Shown one piece after another: positions 33,571 through 45,050 of a stretch of 64,000 bases of DNA; the first letter of the stretch is position 1; each line of letters starts with the position of its first letter. The notes under the pieces are model-generated. The model was not told where the DNA came from, ran no database searches, and was given only the letters and a program-made list of their open reading frames with translations. This DNA is from Epiperipatus broadwayi (lineage: Eukaryota > Onychophora > Udeonychophora > Euonychophora > Peripatidae), in NCBI GenBank assembly GCA_028023455.1, contig JAQFVV010000071.1:5286650-5350649 (forward strand), written 5' to 3'. Both the position numbers and the translations under genes were made by a program.

Positions 33571-34752
33571 CCTATTGAATGGCTATTGGAATGTCTGTGG
33601 GGTTTCTATCTGAAAGAAAAATTCTATATTTGTGGACTCAAGTTCAATCAGCTAAAACCTGAACTTTGAACTATAGTCATGGAATGTGGACATGCTAGCT
33701 ACTACTTTTGAGCTTCTTCTGAATAATACTGATATTTCTGGGACTCATTTTACTTTTTAGCTAAGACTAATTAGATATTCATTTAATGATAAACATTGAA
33801 TGACTAGCTAATTTATTTGTGAGTTGGTTACATAAAAATATTTTTGCTTGGAAACTCTTAACTTCCTTAAAAATTTTCTCAAATCTAAATCAAAAATCTA
33901 GGCCATGAGTGCGCACCAGTCACTGTAAAATCCAGATGAATTAAACCATCTCCATTGAATTTTATTCTCTTAGCTCACAAAAGAAGAAATCATTCTTATC
34001 ACGTAATCAATGCTATTGCATTTTAGCAAAATATGATTTAAAATTTGACAATATTCTAAAAATTTGATCACTATAATAATATTTATGATGTCAAATTTTA
34101 TAATTTACTGATTTAATAAAATGAAAAAAAATGAATGATTTATTATGTGAGATTCTGTAAAAAGTTCAAGTACTGGATGTGACAGAGATGAGGCTGTGGT
34201 TCAATTCAGCATATTTCCTTTTGTAATCAGTTTTTTTTTTGGTAAATTGTCATAATGATAAAAATTTGGGACTTATCACAGAAAGCGAAATATTTCCAAA
34301 GGTACGGGACTCTGCTCTCCTAAAAAACTGTTTTAATGGGCACAATATGATTGCATGCCACTGACATGAATAAAGTGTAATTATTGTATTTATACATTTT
34401 CCATTTTTCTGTTAATAAGTTAATCCAAAAAAAAAAGGAAATAAACTGTAAATAATGTAATTGATTTTTCCACAATGATTTATTTTTTAAAAAATAACAG
34501 TAATAAAAATTAAGTGTAATTATTAAATATGATGTTTCCTAACAGGAATTTTTTGTGTATTTGCCTTCCCCTCTTCCTCTCCAAAAAAACAATTAAATTT
34601 ATCAAAAATACAGGCTGCCATCTTGGTTTACTTGAAAACTCATAAGTATCAAAAAAATAAGTGTAGTAGTTTTTATGGAATGTCAAAGTTTCTTTATGAT
34701 TTATTACTCAAATTGACATATGCAAATTAATATGAAAAGGTATAAAAAAAGC
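33571..34752. other. No feature recognised
   Basis: A comparatively complex stretch until about 34000, then AT-rich. No ORF over 60 residues, no TIR and no repeat partner were noticed. Confidence 0.4.
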
Positions 34753-35027
34753 GGTACTTGGGTATTATTCCTGCAACCTAGGATAGGTAGGACGACTATT
34801 CACATACGCGATAAAATGTGTAATCTTGCAAATGTGAAATAAACATGCGCTTTTTTCATCTCGAAAAACATGTTTTTGAATGTGCACAAAACATGTTTTA
34901 AAACGTGTCAACAAAACACAATTTCTTACGTCTCAAAACTTCTTAGTGTCATTTTTTTTTGGGGAGGGGAAATTATTGCATTTGCTGATTGAAAATTTTG
35001 TTTTTTACATTTTAAAGTTGCTCTTTG

Positions 35028-36210
35028 TTGTTATTGTAATTTTGTTTGATCATTTTTAATTTCACCTTCTTAGTTTTTATTCAATCTGATCAAAGTACTG
35101 AAAATAACACTTATTTTTTGATTTAGTAACTGAATTAAAATGTTGATTTTGTTAATACTCCGTTGTTGTCTTTTCTGCTAAAAGTGCTACATTTTAAAAT
35201 AATTTTTGGATGTATTAATTGAAATAATTCATTGACAAATATTTCTTTATTTAAGAATTAAATTAATGCATTAACTTTGTTAATATTGTTGTTGCTTCCT
35301 TTTATCTGTTCAAAATGTTGCAACTTATAATTATTTCTTAAGTCTGAAAACCATCTGATCATATTAATGCAATCTCCCTGATTGTTTTTTTTTTAAATTA
35401 CGAATTGAAGTAAAGCGTTGAGTTTGTTATTTATATATTTTTTCCTTTTATTTGCTTTCATATAAAAAAACATTTTTACTCCTGCTTACATAAACATGAT
35501 GACCCCTTTTCCATGTTGAATAACATAAGGAACGTTTTTCCTCCTGTCGAAAAACCATCTGATCTAAGTGCTGAAATTAATACTTATTTTTTATTTAGTA
35601 ATTGAATTAAAATGTTGACTTTATTAATACTGTTATTTCCTTTGATCAGCTGAAAGTGCTTTAATTTAGAGTTATTTCACCAGTCTAACAACTATCTGAT
35701 CAGAGTGCTACAATGTACGGTTATTTCTCGTATTACTAATGGAATTAATACATTCACTTTATATTTACTGCTGTGACTAGATTATTATTACGATGTTGTT
35801 TCTTTTTGATTTGCTCAAAGTGCTGCTGTTTTTACAATTTCCAGTTACTTTTCCAGTCTAAAAAGCATATACTCAAAGTGTTGCAATTTAAAATTACTCA
35901 TTTTTGTAATTACTAATTGAATTAATATGTAGACTTTGGTATTACTGTGGTTTTCTTTTACTTGCTTTGAGATCAAAAACATTTTTAATTCTGTTTATAA
36001 AACAACTCACCAACTGCAGCAATTTTCAGTTATTTATCCAGTCGAAAAACTAACGATTGTAGTGTTGCAATTTAGAGTTCTTATTCTATTTTTCGTATTC
36101 AATTAATACGTTGACTTTTTTACTCAAAAAGCTGCAGAAATTTACTGGTTTTTTTTTTTTTTTGCATTTACTAATTGAATAAATACGTTGACTTTGCTAT
36201 TATTATTTGG
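35028..36210 (+). repeat. Degenerate tandem array inside element O
   Basis: The recurring anchor is AATTGAATTAATACGTTGAC followed by TTTGTTATTA. It occurs with substitutions near 35128, 35255, 35402, 35600, 35738, 35915, 36097 and 36173. Between anchors, CCAGTCGAAAAACCATCTGA and CAAAGTGCTGCAATTTA-like segments also recur. The spacing is irregular, which implies old internal deletions. Confidence 0.7.
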
Positions 36211-36772
36211 ACAACATTCGTTTCAAAAAATAAATTGCAGTCGGTTTACATTACTTGGTAAGATTCCATTTTTTAGCATGTACTGTGCAATCACGTGCTC
36301 TATAAACATTTCGGGGTAAGAAGTAGGAATGGCAGGGAGGGGGCTGATAATTGCATTTTGTATGTAAGAATTCCTGGAAACTACAATACTGTACTCTATT
36401 TCAGACAGTAAGTAGCCTTTTGTTGAATGTTTTGTAATGTGATTTTAAAAACTATTTGTACAAATTTTGGTATTTTTCTTGGTTTAAAATCATTCGATTA
36501 AATTTAGTGTTCAAGCATCGTCTGCTTATGTTTCTTTCATTGATTTTTTTTTTTAACTTTTAAAAAGATATATTTGTGTTGTGCTAATTTCGTACAGAAA
36601 AATGAATCCGGTATGCCTTCATTACTACAATATTTTTTTTAAAGTGATGGAAGAAAATTACAAAATTTGGTTCTTTGCGTCTGTCAAATTTGATTGTTTG
36701 CATCCATCTACATTGCATAGAAGTACGTGTATATTTCCTATAAAATTAATTTTTGTGTATTTTTCTAAAACT

Positions 36773-36956
36773 ATTGGGTATTATTCCTGCAACCAAAGAA
36801 AGAAAGGAGGACTTTTCACATTCCTATCAAAGCATTGCTAATTTTGTAATGTTTGATGTCGACAAAATCATAACATTAAAAAGTTAGCAGTGTATTGATA
36901 CAAATGTGAAAAGTCCTTCTATCTTTCCTTGGTTGCAGGAATAATACCCAAGTACC
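36773..36956. repeat. Hairpin at the right end of element O
   Basis: ATTGGGTATTATTCCTGCAA followed by GAGGACTTTTCACATTCCTA is mirrored by TGTGAAAAGTCCTTCTATCT and TTGCAGGAATAATACCCAAG. The arms are about 68 bp. A second copy of the terminal repeat therefore lies inside O close to the right end. It could be a small MITE derivative sharing O's terminus. Confidence 0.85.
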
Positions 36957-38317
36957 AAAAAAACAAATTTATATTTAATAGCACTAAGCTACCTTTCAGT
37001 GGCTTCTCACCAGAATCTAAATGCAAAATATAACCTCATAGTTGAGTCCAAATATGTCAAGTTTTTCAGTATTACATAGCTATATGAAAAGAGCTTAATG
37101 TTTGATATTTATGATTTATTCTAAATCAATTAAGTAAGTTTTATAAAGAAAAAATAGAAAATCTTTGCATATTCATTTCTTTTCTGTTAATAAGGCTAGT
37201 TTATTGTTCTACTATAAAATTGTTAAGAATTGATCAGCAATATCAAAAAATATTTTAATTAAAAACTTATAGTAAAAAATATAAACTTCTTTGATTATTA
37301 ATTAATCATTAGAATATTTTTTTTGTTTTAATATTTTAAAAATAAACACTGTAACATGTCTAATCTCCTCCACACACAGACAAATGCAATAGATTGTCTA
37401 AAAATTAAAAAAAGTAATGATTTTTTTTCTTTGATCCTTCACTTTTCATTTGTGCGTGTGTGTATTTTTTAAATAATCAAAATAATGAATGTTTTTGTCA
37501 AGTGGTTAATTATCCAGGAAGTTAATCATATAATTTTCAAGCATATACAAAACAAGGGCTCTATTCAATTGGACAGACTGATCTCCCACTCTCATTTTCT
37601 TTAAATGTGAATTGATCAACTTGTAATTTTAATTCTTAAGCTAGTTTGCCAATGACTTAAATTTCTCAACGAAGAATGCAAACAAGTAGAAAAATATACC
37701 AGTGATTGTAATCACTGATACATCAGAAAAAAAAAGATTTCAATGAAAAGAATAATAAATTTAAATATCGCAAATTGGTTTTTTAAAAAAAGTGTATGAT
37801 TTTTTTTTTTTAAAATCTATAAGTAATTATTTTTTTAAATAAAAAAATATTGATTAAATATAATGGCTTTATATACCCTTCTGAAATAAAATATAAAAAT
37901 GTTAAAGAATTATAAAAAAAATATTTTTAAAATGAAAATTAAAATACATTAATTAATGTTTTTGTTACCCTTGAGAAATGTTTTGTTACAAATTATAGAT
38001 TTATATGTTCATATTAATATTTAAATTTAATCGTGGTGAAAACTGAAATATTACTCACTTAATTTATAAATGTATTTATTATATTTTGTCTTTGTACGTT
38101 TATACTGCCTATGTGTATACACACACAACTATCACGCATGTGCATATATATGTTTGAAGACTATATAGTAGAATCAGTTTTAAGTATATGTCAAATATAT
38201 ATAATCATACGAATTTTCATATATATATATATTAGATTAACGCATATAGACATTTAATGAATGATTTTATGACATAATAGTTAAAATAATAGAAATAAAA
38301 CAATTTTTTTTATTAAA
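36957..38317. other. No feature recognised
   Basis: AT-rich sequence. A (TA)n tract lies near 38218-38231. Nothing else could be supported. Confidence 0.4.
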
Positions 38318-38530
38318 TTGTTTCTTCAACCACAATTGAAGTTTTTAGATTTAATTTGAAATAAAAGTATGGGGGGGGGGGTGTCCAGAAATTAATTAAA
38401 TCATGATTGACTTAATTAACTTGTGGACCCACCCCCATGCTTTTATTTCAAGTTAAAAACAATTATTTTATTTCTTTTTAATATACAACCAATAAAAGCA
38501 TTTAATATAAAAATAATTTTTATCTCTATT
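38318..38530. mobile_element. Family L palindrome, copy 1
   Basis: TTTAGATTTAATTTGAAATA then AAAGTATGGGGG is mirrored by CCCCCATGCTTTTATTTCAA. The centre, CAGAAATTAATTAAATCATG-ATTGACTTAATTAAC, is itself partly self-complementary. Continuing right, CCAATAAAAGCATTTAATAT matches the outer part of copy 2 at 42957-43280. The right arm has lost part of the CCACAATTG block. Confidence 0.75.
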
Positions 38531-39832
38531 ATTTTTGTTTTTAGTATTGACACATTTATGTATATGGAAGAAAATGAAATATAAAATCTTTAAAGTATTG
38601 CCTATATATTATTTCAACAGTTCTTTTGTGTAAAAAAAACCAAAAAACAAATAAATCTTTAAAAGACACATGTTTCACATACAACTAGTTTCCCAATGAC
38701 AAAACAATTTTATATAAGTTATTATGGATATTAAATATTCAATCACAATCTGATTTTGAATAAAACATACTTAAACTCATCTTTTAAAATGTACTGTAGG
38801 GCAAAGACTTTTTCTCCTTCCAACTAGAACAATCATATTAAGTGTTTGCATAAGTTTAATAGACTTGTTAGAAATAGTTTCACCCTATTTAATCTCCCTT
38901 GTTATTATCATTGTTAAATTGTTGTTATTCTAACCTTAGTAAAGATATTTCAGGATAGATTAATAAAAGTAATAACATAACTTACATTGGTGTTACTTAT
39001 TAAATATTATTTATTGAAATTCTTAGAAAATCCACCATGATTGCCAGTCAATGAATAAACTTCTGAATCTGTACTGAGAAATGCAATCCTCCAGGTATTT
39101 TAAATAGGTCATTTAGTGTTCAGTTAAAAGGGTGGGGTTCAACCAGTAAACTCTCAGTATGAGTTCTGGCACCTTAAATAAATAAAAGCTGGTTTCTTTT
39201 TTTGCAAATAGAATTAAACAATTTAAAATAGGATTAACTCTTTCAGCTTCAAACCGCCATATTGATCTTTTTAAAATACTGGCCTGACACACAATTTTCA
39301 CAATAACTTCAGTTTTAATTATGTTAGAGCAAAAACAATTACATTGCTAGAAACTGGAAACATTAAGGAAAACAATAAACATAAAATAAATAGTGATAAC
39401 TATATAAAAAATAAGGAAAAAAGAAATTTTCACATCCGAAATAATTATTATTTTATTGTTTGTTCATAATTTGAAAAGTAACATTTACTAAAATTGAAAA
39501 TACATCTTCAGTGATAATTTCTTTATATTCCTCACAAAATTTTCTTTCTGAACATGTATAACATGTCTTACCTGAGTTAATCCACAGCTTCACAATCTCC
39601 AAAAATTTTGGATATGACTTCTTCATTTTTATCTTGTACCCCAAATGTTCTAAATGTCAAAGGCAGCTATAAAGAAAAAGATTCGTCCTAATAAAAGATA
39701 CAAAAGAAATCATCATAGCAATTGGCTTCTTATCCATCTAAAACTAGAAATTGTAGGCTACTGTCTATATCACTGATAAAATGAGTTTCATCTCTTTATT
39801 TTATATTTTTTTGTGTACATATTCTTTATGGA
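38531..39832. other. No gene recognised
   Basis: AT-rich. Two minus-strand ORFs of about 62 residues occur (39113-39301 and 39453-39644). The second contains CYTCSERKFCEEYKEIITED, a cysteine pattern that caught my eye but matches no domain I know. I do not call a gene. Confidence 0.35.
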
Positions 39833-40316
39833 CACCAGTGATGTTTATATTCTTTATGCACACACAAGTGATGTTTATATTCTTTATGCACAGAAGTGAT
39901 GCTATCTTATTATATTTATTGTACCACATAGATATAATTTATTTGCAAATAGTGTATTTGTTAGCTATAGTCTTGAAAATAATGTTATGAAACATATAGC
40001 AAAACCAAAGCATGAACAAGAGTAAACAAAAACAAGAATCAAAATGTGATTATGTTTGTGTATTCAATGTTTGTATACATTTGATTATTAGTTTTATAAC
40101 TGTTTATATTTTTTATGCACACAAGTGATGTTTATATTATTTATGCACAGAAGTGATGCTATCTTGTTATATTTATTGTACCACATATATATAATTTATT
40201 TGCATACAGATCATTTGTTAGCTATAGATTTTAAAAACGTAAACAAGAATCAGAATTTCATTATATATATGTGTATGCAATGTTTATATACATTTGATTA
40301 TTAGTTTTATAACAAA
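39833..40316 (+). repeat. Family P tandem repeat, period 257 bp
   Basis: GCACAGAAGTGATGCTATCT at 39888 recurs at 40145. The following GTACCACATAGATATAATTT, CAAAAACAAGAATCA-like and ACATTTGATTATTAGTTTTA blocks recur in the same order. Within the unit a 30-bp motif, AGTGATGTTTATATTCTTTA-TGCAC, is repeated two or three times, so the array is hierarchical. Confidence 0.85.
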
Positions 40317-41439
40317 TTACTTATAAACCATATTATATAAACATAATTAATGATTTTCATAATAAATTATACTTTTTGAAAAACATTATTTTTATAATAG
40401 TATAGGTAGAACGTTACAAAATTACATTAGATATGAATTCTATATGAGCATAAATAACTAACACACAGTAATTACAAACTAAAATTAATAAAAAATATAA
40501 TTTTATGAAAAACATATATATATAATTTTATAAAAAAAATTAACAAAAAAATTTAAAAATGTTATTTATGGGATTACGTTGAAAATCTATTGTAGGCCTT
40601 CTTTGTGATTAGCACCAGAGAACATATCATTTGCTGCCTGTAAATTATTTTTGTCTTTTATCACTTCATAATAAGTACAAAAATTATCAAAAAAAAAAAA
40701 AAATTAAATACTGTGGTCGATTAAAAAATTTGCCAAAAATTCAAATTTTGACCGATGTTTTAAAAATAAACATTTTCTGAAAGCCACGTGATTAAGCTAC
40801 CGAAAACTTGTATTTTGTTCTATGTCATACTTATAGTTTTTATGTCAGTAAAGAAAGAAAACAAAACATCATCTGAAAAATGAAAGCAGCACACTCATAG
40901 TGCTAAGGACATTGAAGAAGTTAAGTGACCAGGAAAAATAATTGCTGCAGATAAGTTGCTTAAAATTTTGCAGACAGCTTATGTATGATCTAATTCAATT
41001 TCATCACTGAATATGAGATCGCAAATCATAATAAAATCATAATTATACTGTGAACATTACAATATATTTAAATTCAATAGAATTGATTGAATATTTATAT
41101 ATAATTAAGTTATATCACCCTAATCTATTTAAAACATTTATCTTTTCAGGATGTCAACTAGTTTGATAGATATGGAACAGAGGATGGAAAAAATATGAAA
41201 ATATTTAATACTTTTACATATTGCAATTAACAATTATTCTTAGAATTTTCATTTGTTTTAAATAATGGTTGCAAGAGAGTAGTTTAAATTTTTTTCTTTC
41301 AATTTAATAACATTTTAAAAACCATTTTGACTCTTAGTAGATATATCATATTCAATATGTGTTACATAATTATATGTGTATAATATATCAGTAATTAAGT
41401 TTTCTGTTTAAAATTGTTCCTATTTTTATTCTAAAACAA
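40317..41439. other. No feature recognised
   Basis: AT-rich. An A-run lies near 40690. No repeat or ORF of interest was seen. Confidence 0.4.
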
Positions 41440-42007
41440 TTGTTGTTGTTTTTAAAAGTAAACAAACAAAATGAAAAAAATGTTACAAGACAAACTGATT
41501 ATATCAACAAAAAAATAATAGATTCTCTAAAAAGCATTTACTTATCTTTATATGATAAAGTCCTCTTATTAAATTCTCTTGTTTTCAGCAGAATTAATTA
41601 TTATTTACTGATATTAAACCCTACTAAAAAATTCAGTTCGAAAATTAACTCTTTGTGGTGCTGGTTTTTTGCTCAGGACTAAGAAAAGCAAAATATGTAA
41701 TTCAAAATTATTTCAATAATCACAATCCAGAACTCTTTGATATGATTCATAATATTAAAATGGGTAATTTCTGCATCTTCAGAAGATGCATATTTATTAA
41801 CCATGCAATATGGTTACTTAGATGTCATATAATTATAATCAATTTTCCATTGGACTTACATTTTTTATTAAAAATACATTTAATTTTATTCAAAAAAAGA
41901 TAAGGTACTTGCACCCAAAGAAATCTACCTATACACATGGACTGGATCACAAAATTATGGTTCTTAGTACAAAAAATGCATCAAAACACTCAGAAAATTA
42001 CTATTAA
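41440..42007 (+). pseudogene. LINE ORF2 fragment downstream of the RT domain
   Basis: The frame at 41440-41682 contains KIIDSLKSIYLSLYDKVLLL followed by NSLVFSRINYYLLILNPTKK and FSSKINSLWCWFF. This matches the conserved post-RT 'thumb' pattern of non-LTR retrotransposons (LSL-x-K-x-L-hydrophobic-N-x-x-hydrophobic-x-S-x-x-Y, then KxxxxKINxxxxxFxW). The reading frame then shifts near 41660, and later pieces continue in other frames to about 42007. It is therefore a decayed fragment. No upstream RT catalytic motif or endonuclease is visible. Confidence 0.7.
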
Positions 42008-42956
42008 AAATGTAAATCAATTTATACTAGATTAATTTGTTGTCTAAAGAAATTCTTTGTAAAACTTTATGTAAAAATAAAATAAAAATATTAAAAAAAA
42101 TTTTTTCATTATTTAAAGCAATTGTAAAAAGTTAAAAAAGAATATAAATTTTTTCTTTGTTTTAATATAAAAATAAATATATCAATTTAATTAAAAAACT
42201 TAGTTACTGATTTTTTATACATATATAATTACGTACACATACTAAATGTAATATATACATTAAGAATATAAAATAGAAATTTATATAACATTGAGAGGAT
42301 ATATATATATATTAACTGAAATAAATTAAAAAATACCAACAACCACAATTTTCTATTTTAAAAATAGCCCATTAGTTTTAGTATATATCTAAAACACATG
42401 CTCTTATTTATAGATCTTGTTTTATTATATAAACTATTATAAAATAAATAACATTCCAACATTTTGACTATATTCTTTTATAGTGTTTATTGAGAAGCAA
42501 CTAAAATATACATAAAAAACAATAAGTACAAATATTCCATAATATATATAATAAATACAAATACCTCATACTTTAAAACTCTTCTAACAAACAATCTTAA
42601 TTTTTCATTACATTCATAATAATAGTTCATATAATAAAACAAGATTTATAAAGTGTATATATATATGTGTGTGTATATATATTAACTTACTGCAGAAATA
42701 GCTAATGACTTATATATACTATATATGTAAAATTGATTTAAAATAAAATTATATATATTAAGTGAAGTTTATTTAAAATATATATATGTATTATTATGTA
42801 CACATACTAAATATAATATATACATAAGGATATACATTTTAACTTATAGCAGAAATATATAGTAATATAGATATATATCAACTATAAGTGTTCAATCAAT
42901 TTAAATAATAATATAGTTTTACACTTTCATTGACTATGCCAATACTAAAAATTTAA
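42008..42956. other. AT-rich with TA microsatellites
   Basis: Dense ATATAT tracts (near 42300, 42655-42680, 42780) in otherwise featureless sequence. No gene or element was recognised. Confidence 0.5.
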
Positions 42957-43280
42957 AAATAATAGAAATATTTTTTTATATTAAGTGCTTTTATTAAAAC
43001 TGTGCACTAAAAATAAAAATAATAATTGTTTCTTCAACCACAATTGGAGTTTTTAGATTTAATTTTAAACAAAGGCATGGGGTAGTCCAGAAATTAATTA
43101 AGTCAATCCCTATTTTTTATAACAAGGGATTGACTTAATTAATTTCTAGACCCTCCCCCATGCCTTTATTTCAAATTAAATCTAAAAACTCCAATTGTGG
43201 TTAAAGAAACAATTATTTTTTTATTGTTAGTGCACAGTCAGTAAAAGCACTTAATATAAAAAAAAATCTCTATTATGTGA
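42957..43280. mobile_element. Family L palindrome, copy 2 (intact)
   Basis: The arms are about 160 bp. TTATATTAAGTGCTTTTATT is mirrored by AGTAAAAGCACTTAATATAA, TTGTTTCTTCAACCACAATT by AATTGTGGTTAAAGAAACAA, and TTAATTAAGTCAATCCCT by AGGGATTGACTTAATTAA. The loop is under 15 bp. Complementarity is over 90% by eye. It encodes nothing and is probably a MITE or foldback element of unknown superfamily. The copy at 38318 is its degraded relative. Confidence 0.88.
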
Positions 43281-44394
43281 ATTTATTTTTTTCTCATAAT
43301 GTTAAGTGTGTGGAACATTTTCATTTTCAAAAGAAAAGAGGATGAAGGCTTAAACTAATGGTAATTGTTAAAAATTTAAACCAATGGTTATTGTGAAATG
43401 TTTTTTTAGATTTGATTATTGTAAATGGGAATAACTCATTTAGATTAAATGTTAGATAATTAATAAAAATCAGCAGGTAATATTATTGTACTTGCTATTT
43501 GAAATCATATGTATTGTTTGAAATTTTCTCTTAACTTGGGTTTATCATATTATTTTTTTCTGAATTTTCTTTTTTTTTATTTGTTAGTATAATTGCTTTT
43601 AAAAAATAGTTTCTGAAATTACTTTTTGTTAATGTCTTTGTTTTTCTACATATCTGTTCTGTGAATCAGCAGTGTGTGTGGCTGTTTTCATCATAGAGTT
43701 GTGCACAGTCACAATTTCTTGAGACCTTGCTGCACTAAACTATTTTCAAGCATAACAGTGTTTACAATATATAAATGTGGGTGTATGTGTGAACATCCAG
43801 AGAATTCTGGTTTTTGGGTAAATGTAAAAATCATCTTTACAATCCACCCGCATTGCTATATTTTATAGATATGAAATTAGTTTATGGATAACCAAGACAG
43901 TTATGTTATAATATGGCCAGAGCATTGATGATGATCAGCATGATGTCAGAATCCCAACATTTTTATGTTGATTATGATAAATAATATTCAGGTGAAATTC
44001 TGGTGATAGTTTTTGTAATATATCCTAAGTTTGTTATTGGCTAGAAGATGATTAGCCTTGATTTTTATAATGTCACTTTTAAATTCAGTCACAAGGGTTG
44101 ACTATTGATGATTAATGCTGGTGAAGTTATATTTATAACTTATTATCATTTATATATTTACTTCCAATGCTAATTTTTGATTCCCTTCTTATTAACAATG
44201 ATGCATGGGATGACTTCTAACATCTCTGCACATTTCTGTGCCACCATTTCGATACCATAACAATATATATATAATATAATTAAAGGAGTTATCCATTTCC
44301 CTCTGAAGACTATGAAAAAATATCACACTATTGACCAATTATGGGTCCATTCTATTTCTGTGGCTTTTTTATTTATTCCAAGTCTGCAATAATT
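43281..44394. other. No feature recognised
   Basis: Sequence complexity is a little higher around 43660-44350, but I found no ORF, repeat partner or motif that supports a gene. Confidence 0.4.
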
Positions 44395-44396
44395 AT

Positions 44397-44436
<40 letters not shown>
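44395..44436. repeat. (AC)n(AT)n dinucleotide microsatellite
   Basis: A run of ACACAC changes into ATATAT without interruption. Confidence 0.95.
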
Positions 44437-44940
44437 GCAATATGTACAATAGAAATTAAAGTGTAATAAAATGCTAATTATAAATCATTTTATTATTTTG
44501 CTTTAGACAACTTTTGAAAAGTTAAAATCACTTATGCGCACACACATTGGATCATTGCTTTGGAAGTCCTCATTCCTGACTATCATTGATAAATCCTAAG
44601 TCTTATTTCTAATTCATTACTGACCAAATTATTGAAGCTATGTATATGTGTGTCTAGACATATTTGTTTTATTTTTAAATAAATTTAACTAAAACTATTT
44701 TTTGTATGCAAGTGCACATAAATGGAATCATGTAAATTACATTCAATCATAAATTCACTTAGTTTTAGTTTAGCCCTATCATTTTAATCTTCTTTGCTAA
44801 GTATTATATATATTTAATAAGCAACAGGTATAATCAATAACACATTTATTTATTTTAAAAAAACATTTTATTTTATAAAAAGAGTAGTTATATTTTATTT
44901 TGAGGTACATAAATAATTAGTCAATTTTTTCTGACAATTT

Positions 44941-45050
44941 GATAGCCGAGAGGTCAGCGCAACCGCCTTGCAAGCAAGCAGTTGGTTGCAGACGGTTGTT
45001 GTGAGTTCGCCTCCCGGCCGATGCTATGACATATGAAAAAAAAGATTTAT
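44941..45050 (+). mobile_element. tRNA-derived SINE (family R), copy 1
   Basis: ATAGCCGAGAGGTCAGCGCA resembles a pol III box A of the TRGCCNAGNGG type used by Ser/Leu tRNAs. GAGTTCGCCTCCC about 60 bp downstream resembles box B. The segment ends GATGCTATGACATATG followed by an A-run. A second copy at 58613 shares nearly every base, including CCTTGCAAGCAAGCA and TTGGTTGCAGACGGTTGTTG. It is not a functional tRNA because the anticodon stem does not fold cleanly. The GC content stands out sharply from the neighbourhood. It would be mobilised by a LINE sharing its short tail. Confidence 0.75.

Larger units (their letters stand above)
34753..36956. mobile_element. Family O 2.2-kb TIR element with internal tandem array
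   Basis: The left terminus GGTACTTGGGTATTATTCCT-GCAACC is mirrored by GGTTGCAGG-AATAATACCCAAGTACC at the right end. The inverted similarity continues with GTAGGACGACTATTCACAT against ATGTGAAAAGTCCTTC. The interior (35128-36200) contains about eight degenerate copies of AATTGAATTAATACGTTGAC-TTTG spaced 76-198 bp apart, with ATCTGATCAAAGTGCTG-type blocks between them. No transposase is seen. A non-autonomous TIR element of unknown superfamily is likely. Flanking A-runs prevent a firm target duplication. Confidence 0.72.

Noticed and set aside
39453-39644. A cysteine-containing 63-residue minus-strand ORF as a zinc-binding protein
   Set aside because: The spacing matches no family I know, there are no splice sites or neighbours to support it, and the length is within chance for this composition.
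44941-45012. A functional tRNA gene
   Set aside because: Box A- and box B-like segments are present, but the anticodon stem does not fold well and the unit recurs with a fixed tail and A-run, which fits a SINE.
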